NCBI GenBank assembly: GCA_049297695.1
Contig: JBAQUT010000065.1
Location: forward strand, 1-10,421
DNA length: 10,421 bases
Source: JACKLD01 sp049297695
GTDB lineage: Bacteria; Pseudomonadota; Alphaproteobacteria; UBA2136; UBA6156
Direction of reading: 5' to 3'
Of this stretch, positions 7,834 through 10,421 are shown one piece after another. Each line of letters starts with the position of its first letter. Position 1 is the first letter of the stretch. A program made the translations under genes and the position numbers. The notes below the pieces were generated by a model. It saw only the letters and a list, made by a program, of their open reading frames with translations. It ran no database searches and had not been told where the DNA came from.

Positions 7834-7926
7834 TGTTTAAAACTTTCTCATGTCCCTTCCGCGCTTTGTTTGGGGCACGGTATAGGGGTTACCTCGTAAT
7901 AAGGTATTGCTACCGGAGATTTGGAT

Positions 7927-8760
7927 TCAATGCTTACGACCTTGCGCAATCACATCACCGCTGTGGATGTGGTGCAGCCCTCCGGCATCGTCCACCACAA
8001 CCAAGGTGCCGTCGGGCGTTAACCCTTGGGCGCGGCCAAATAACACCGTGCCGTTGGGGTTCTCCCACCGCACGTTTTGACCGATCGTGCAGCTCTGCCG
8101 CACATATTCGCCTGCAAGCGCAGGCCAACCTGATTGGGTATATAAGGCTAAAATATCGGAAAAGCAAGGGATAAATGCATAGAGCAGTTCATCTCGTGTG
8201 GGGGGGGCCACGGTTTCAGAGAGGAATATGCCTTGAAACGTGTCGGGAACCTCGGGCGGGCGGGTGATGTTCAGGCCAACCCCCACAAGGTAGGTTGGGG
8301 GGTTGGGCGGGATAAGCGGGAGGCTTTCCACTAAGATTCCCGCCAGTTTTTTGCCGTTGAGCAGCAGGTCGTTCGGCCATTTGAGGGTGAGGTAAGGAAG
8401 GCCTTCGGCCTGTTTGGAACCGTGGATACCCGCCTGCGCGGGCATGACGCGTTCCGCGTCCAAGGGGGCTTCGCCCCCTTGACCCCCTTCACACAACCCC
8501 ATGAACTCTCGCAACGCCCGTGCCATGGCAAGGGCCGTAAGGAACGGCAAGTGGGGGTACGCCCCCCGCACGATGACCGTGCAGGCCAAGCTGTGGTGGG
8601 CAAACATCGTCCACGGGCGGTTCAGGCGGCCGCGGCCGCTGGTTTGGTCATCGGCAACCACCGTGGCCAAGTGGGGCGCGCCGTTCTCGGCCCACGCACG
8701 GGCGTCCTCCATGGTGGATGGGGTGGTGGGGAGGTGGCGGATGTTCAACTGGCCTATCAT
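7927..8760 (-). CDS. birA: Biotin--[acetyl-CoA-carboxylase] ligase, single-domain type, with in-frame repeat insert
   Basis: BirA activates biotin as biotinyl-AMP and attaches it to the carboxyl carrier protein of biotin enzymes such as acetyl-CoA carboxylase. The 277-residue protein lacks the N-terminal helix-turn-helix of E. coli BirA, so it should not be the repressor. Seen: the biotinyl-AMP loop SGRGRLNRPW (41-50), LKWPNDLLLNGKKLAGILVE (126-145), VGVGLNIT, and a short C-terminal SH3-like domain (DGTLVVVDDAGGLHHIHSGDV). Between ALREFMG and YLTLKWPND there are about 33 extra residues (roughly 89-121), including VMPAQAGIHG, encoded by hairpin repeats. I chose the ATG at 8760 over an in-frame TTG at 8793, because the extra residues MRVYKCKLGTK have no counterpart in the family. 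The gene contains a C8 run (8200-8207). It precedes rnj, as in many alphaproteobacteria. Confidence 0.93.
   Translation of the reverse strand: MIGQLNIRHLPTTPSTMEDARAWAENGAPHLATVVADDQTSGRGRLNRPWTMFAHHSLACTVIVRGAYPHLPFLTALAMARALREFMGLCEGGQGGEAPLDAERVMPAQAGIHGSKQAEGLPYLTLKWPNDLLLNGKKLAGILVESLPLIPPNPPTYLVGVGLNITRPPEVPDTFQGIFLSETVAPPTRDELLYAFIPCFSDILALYTQSGWPALAGEYVRQSCTIGQNVRWENPNGTVLFGRAQGLTPDGTLVVVDDAGGLHHIHSGDVIAQGRKH
8399..8411. repeat. Short hairpin in birA, AGGCC-TTC-GGCCT
   Basis: A perfect 5-bp GC-rich stem with a 3-nt loop lies inside the birA coding sequence, on the KWPND side of the extra block. It is 10 bp from the start of the MPAQAGIH repeat and may be part of the same inserted unit. 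Confidence 0.5.
8422..8449 (-). repeat. Palindromic repeat of the MPAQAGIH type inside birA
   Basis: The plus strand has a stem CCCGC (8429-8433), loop CTGC and GCGGG (8438-8442). Outer AT/AT pairs at 8426-8427 and 8444-8445 are separated from the stem by one A-C mismatch. On the minus strand it reads GTCATGCCCGCGCAGGCGGG and then TATCCAC. I know this sequence class as a dispersed repetitive extragenic palindrome in many proteobacterial genomes, often seen translated as MPAQAGIH or IPAQAGIQ. Here it lies in frame in birA (residues 105-113). No second copy is present in this window. Confidence 0.75.
8461..8481. repeat. Strong hairpin in birA, CAAGGGGG-CTTCG-CCCCCTTG
   Basis: A perfect 8-bp stem (8461-8468 with 8474-8481) closes the loop CTTCG; a ninth C-G pair leaves a TTC loop. 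It lies inside the birA reading frame and encodes part of the extra block (QGGEAPLDA). Hairpins of the form GGGGGCTTCGCCCCC are common dispersed repeats in GC-rich genomes. There is no T run after either arm, so it is not a normal terminator. Confidence 0.65.
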
Positions 8761-8808
8761 TTTTGTACCTAACTTGCATTTATAGACTCTCAACCCTACA
8801 TATATACC

Positions 8809-9168
8809 ATGTCACTCCGCAAACTCACACTCGCTTTTTCGGCAGCATCAGCCTTATCCAGCATGGCCGAGGCTACTACGTTTGAAGTTGCACCTGAATT
8901 TATTGGGCAATGTGCCCATGTCAAAGTTATAAAAGCACCCGGAGGTGGTTATTATGGGCAAGGTACTAGTCCTCAATTTCAGTCATCCAACAAAGCATCC
9001 GATATTATTTTCTATGTTTCCGACCCTCTTGGAAAAGAAATTATCGATAAAGCCCCCGAATCCAGGGCACACGTAGAGATTACATACTCCCGCCGCATTC
9101 ACTACAAAAGCGGCGTAACCGAGTACGGTCATTTTGTAACAAAGTTGTGTGAACCCGCTTTAAGCTAG
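8809..9168 (+). CDS. Hypothetical small exported protein (119 residues)
   Basis: I do not recognise this family. The N-terminus is a classical Sec signal peptide: MSLRKLTLAF, a hydrophobic Ala/Ser core, and a likely cleavage after AEA at residue 22. That leaves a mature protein of about 97 residues, beginning TTFEVAPEF. It has two cysteines (Cys35 and Cys114), near its two ends, which could form a disulfide in the periplasm. The centre (GGGYYGQGTSPQFQSSNKAS) is Gly/Ser-rich and then alternates in a beta-like way (DIIFYVSDPLG, AHVEITYSRRIHYK). The gene is AT-richer than its neighbours. No Shine-Dalgarno precedes the ATG, only 48 bp separate it from the divergent birA start, and the -10-like TATATA at 8801 is too close for a leader. 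It ends 6 bp before the convergent frr stop. Confidence 0.75.
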   Translation: MSLRKLTLAFSAASALSSMAEATTFEVAPEFIGQCAHVKVIKAPGGGYYGQGTSPQFQSSNKASDIIFYVSDPLGKEIIDKAPESRAHVEITYSRRIHYKSGVTEYGHFVTKLCEPALS

Positions 9169-9174
9169 CATTCA

Positions 9175-9714
9175 CTACACCGTCAAAATATCTTTTTCCT
9201 TGGCGGCCAACAGGTCATCCACTTGCTTGATGTAGCCTTTGATTTGCTCTTCCAGGTGCTCCATATCGCGTTTGGCGTCGTCTTCGCCTTGGCCGTCGTC
9301 TTTGGCCTTTTTAATGGTGTCCATGCCATCGCGGCGGATGTTGCGGATGGCCACGCGGGCTTCTTCCGCCGCGCGGGAGGCGATTTTTACCAGTTCCTTC
9401 CGGCGTTCTTCGTTCAACGCGGGGATGGGCACGCGTACCAGTTGGCCGTCCACCGCGGGGTTAAGCCCCAAACCAGCGTCGCGGATGGCTTTTTCCACCG
9501 ACGCCACCAGGCCCCTATCCCACACGTTCACGGTAATCAGGCGGGCATCCGCCACGCCCACGGTGCCGCATTGGCTCATGGGCATCATGCTGCCGTAGGC
9601 TTCCACCTGCACGCCATCCAGCAGGGCGGGGCTGGCGCGGCCCGTGCGCAGGCCCATAAACTCGTGTTTCAGGCTGTTAATGGCGCCGTTGAGGCGTTGG
9701 ATAATGTCGGACAT
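9175..9714 (-). CDS. frr: Ribosome recycling factor
   Basis: RRF works with EF-G to split the post-termination ribosome so that subunits can be reused. The 179 residues are slightly short of the usual 185. The family pattern is clear: an N-terminal helix with LKHEFMGLRTGRASPALLDG, domain II with VNVWDRGLVASVEKAIRDAGLGLNP written across 73-97, then PIPALNEERRKELVKIASR and the C-terminal helices with ARVAIRNIRRDGMDTIKK. The ATG has a good AAGGAA Shine-Dalgarno (complement 9721-9726) 6 nt upstream. In most bacteria frr follows pyrH; here it is preceded by an AT-richer orphan ending 63 nt upstream, and the downstream uppS/cdsA genes are replaced by a convergent exported-protein gene. It may be expressed from a promoter of its own in the 9715-9777 gap. 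Confidence 0.96.
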   Translation of the reverse strand: MSDIIQRLNGAINSLKHEFMGLRTGRASPALLDGVQVEAYGSMMPMSQCGTVGVADARLITVNVWDRGLVASVEKAIRDAGLGLNPAVDGQLVRVPIPALNEERRKELVKIASRAAEEARVAIRNIRRDGMDTIKKAKDDGQGEDDAKRDMEHLEEQIKGYIKQVDDLLAAKEKDILTV

Positions 9715-9777
9715 GGCTATTTCCTTTTCTTACAGGCAGACCATGGCGGAACAACCTAAAAACGTCAAGAAGCGGAT

Positions 9778-10269
9778 TTATCGGCCGGAACGGGATGGGC
9801 CAATCAAATTTGATCCGCACTTCGCGATTAATGATAGAAACATACCACCTAAGGCACCATCTGCTTCATCGTCTCTAAGGGGTGCATATCCATTCTCAGA
9901 AGCACATTCAATCCCAGCTTCAGCCGTCGCAATGGCCGCAACAGAAAACCCAACCTTCATAATCCGCCGTGGAATGGAATATCGTGAATCAAAGGCATCT
10001 TCAACACCCGATAAGATGCTTCCAACCTGAAGTCCACGCATAAACACCCTAAAACCATTCAACACATTGCCTGTTGACGCCGCATAAACCATACATCCTG
10101 AACCTAACAACAGATACGCGGTTGCATGAAGCTGAAAACGCGTAACAGCATCAAAATCTGCTTCCTTTTGCTTGATAGTTCTATTGTCGGGTTGCCAGCT
10201 CATAGTATACATATATGGATGAGGATTATCCTTTGTCAACTCCCACAAGTAGTTTAGTGTCGTTTTCAT
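9778..10269 (-). CDS. Hypothetical membrane-like protein (163 residues), start uncertain
   Basis: No family is recognised. Three moderately hydrophobic segments are visible at about residues 48-66 (HATAYLLLGSGCMVYAAST), 104-122 (MKVGFSVAAIATAEAGIE) and 138-156 (GALGGMFLSLIAKCGSN). Polar stretches rich in Asp, Arg and Lys separate them, so membrane association is possible but not certain. Codon use is AT-richer than in frr. The start is ambiguous: ATG at 10269 (used here), at 10212 or at 10203. None has a good Shine-Dalgarno. A TTGACA at 10234-10239 with TATATG 18 nt later would give leaderless initiation at 10203, leaving room for a divergent gene. A TTG at 10359 would add GC-rich residues unlike the rest and is unlikely. 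The opposite strand also has an open frame from 9743 to 10030. Confidence 0.55.
   Translation of the reverse strand: MKTTLNYLWELTKDNPHPYMYTMSWQPDNRTIKQKEADFDAVTRFQLHATAYLLLGSGCMVYAASTGNVLNGFRVFMRGLQVGSILSGVEDAFDSRYSIPRRIMKVGFSVAAIATAEAGIECASENGYAPLRDDEADGALGGMFLSLIAKCGSNLIGPSRSGR
10210..10260. promoter_or_regulatory. Candidate divergent promoter region at the right edge
   Basis: On the minus strand, a perfect TTGACA (10239-10234) is followed after 18 nt by TATATG (10215-10210). On the plus strand, the overlapping TTGTCA (10233-10238) is followed after 16 nt by TAGTGT (10255-10260), just before the ATG at 10268. The 60-bp stretch is markedly AT-richer than the sequence to its right. If both are used, both messages would start at or next to an ATG (10203 and 10268). 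This rests on motifs only. Confidence 0.3.
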
Positions 10270-10421
10270 GAAAACCCGCCGCCGCCGCGACAAAGGCCAA
10301 CCCACCAGCCACACGCCACCCCAGCACCGCCGTCCGTTTGGCCGCCAAAGGCCGCCCAAGCATGGCCCACGGGTAGAGTTGCCCGCCAGTTTTGAGGTAG
10401 ATGTGGTGGCCGTGAATGATG
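10268..10421 (+). CDS. Unidentified protein, N-terminal 51 residues (runs off the right edge)
   Basis: The ATG at 10268 opens a frame to the end of the window. It encodes a very basic, Arg/Pro-rich leader (MKTRRRRDKGQ, then PPQHRRPFGRQRPPKHGP), followed by a more ordinary segment, VELPASFEVDVVAVND. The last 16 codons mostly begin with a purine (11 of 16), as coding frames do. The opposite-strand frame with the same codon boundaries gives His-rich text, like the shadow frames elsewhere in the window. An in-frame stop at 10250 rules out a longer N-terminus. There is no Shine-Dalgarno. The basic leader followed by a beta-strand-like segment would fit an RNA-binding or rRNA-modifying enzyme or an RNase R-like linker, but the fragment is too short to name. 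Confidence 0.45.
   Translation, partial: MKTRRRRDKGQPTSHTPPQHRRPFGRQRPPKHGPRVELPASFEVDVVAVND

Noticed and set aside
7087..7899. Plus-strand frames opposite rnj (7087-7533, 7603-7899)
   Set aside because: They are antisense to conserved RNase J segments; their His/Val/Gly-rich text mirrors the metallo-beta-lactamase codons.
7890..7906. Inverted repeat TACCT-N7-AGGTA between birA and rnj
   Set aside because: The arms are only 5 bp and AT-containing, with no T run after it; this length is expected by chance.
8422..8772. Plus-strand frame opposite birA
   Set aside because: It is antisense to the GRGR loop and the rest of the biotin ligase domain, with no start signal.
8761..8793. N-terminal extension of birA to the TTG at 8793
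   Set aside because: The extra 11 residues have no counterpart in the family, and the ATG at 8760 gives a normal N-terminus leading into the ligase fold.
10226..10421. Minus-strand frame open from the right edge, ending at 10226, with a TM-like Ala/Val stretch
   Set aside because: It shares codon boundaries with the plus-strand frame from 10268. It reads His-rich at its start (IIHGHHIYLK), like other shadows here, while the plus frame has the purine-first pattern. It would also overlap the orphan start by 44 bp. It is not fully excluded without sequence beyond the edge.
1..10421. CRISPR arrays, tRNA or rRNA genes, insertion sequences, phage or defence genes
   Set aside because: No spaced direct repeats, cloverleaf-like sequences, transposase or integrase motifs, or known defence domains were seen on either strand.

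Overview
The window is a compact stretch of bacterial chromosome made mostly of conserved housekeeping genes. The gene set points to an alphaproteobacterium. It has an RNase J next to a short biotin-protein ligase without a DNA-binding domain, recG paired with a DUF502 membrane protein, and ssb close to and divergent from uvrA. The coding is GC-rich, with many TTG/CTG leucine and CCC proline codons. The genus cannot be named from this window; a deep or uncultured lineage is an inference.

Layout, left to right: the 3' two thirds of recG (+) runs into a convergent DUF502 gene (-). Next come ssb (-), with its own hairpin terminator, and a 104-residue orphan (-) directly upstream of ssb. After a 108-bp divergent promoter region lies full-length uvrA (+). 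A 69-residue membrane protein (-) converges on uvrA and is translationally coupled to rnj (-, RNase J), which follows birA (-). A divergent gene for a small exported protein (+) runs tail to tail into frr (-, ribosome recycling factor). At the right edge is an AT-richer membrane-like orphan (-) and the first 51 codons of an unidentified plus-strand gene.

Much of the window serves genome repair and RNA turnover: RecG and SSB act on stalled forks, UvrA on bulky lesions, RNase J on mRNA and RRF on post-termination ribosomes. The genes are packed tightly. Two convergent pairs share the same TTAA as overlapping stop codons, a third pair is 6 bp apart, and rnj overlaps the next gene by one base.

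The less ordinary material is of two kinds. First, three visibly AT-richer orphan genes, each with a signal-peptide-like or hydrophobic segment, sit between conserved genes. Second, birA carries an in-frame block of about 33 residues encoded by three closely spaced hairpins; one of them is the widespread repeat that translates as MPAQAGIH. I see no CRISPR array, tRNA, rRNA, insertion sequence or obvious defence system. No gap between genes exceeds about 110 bp.
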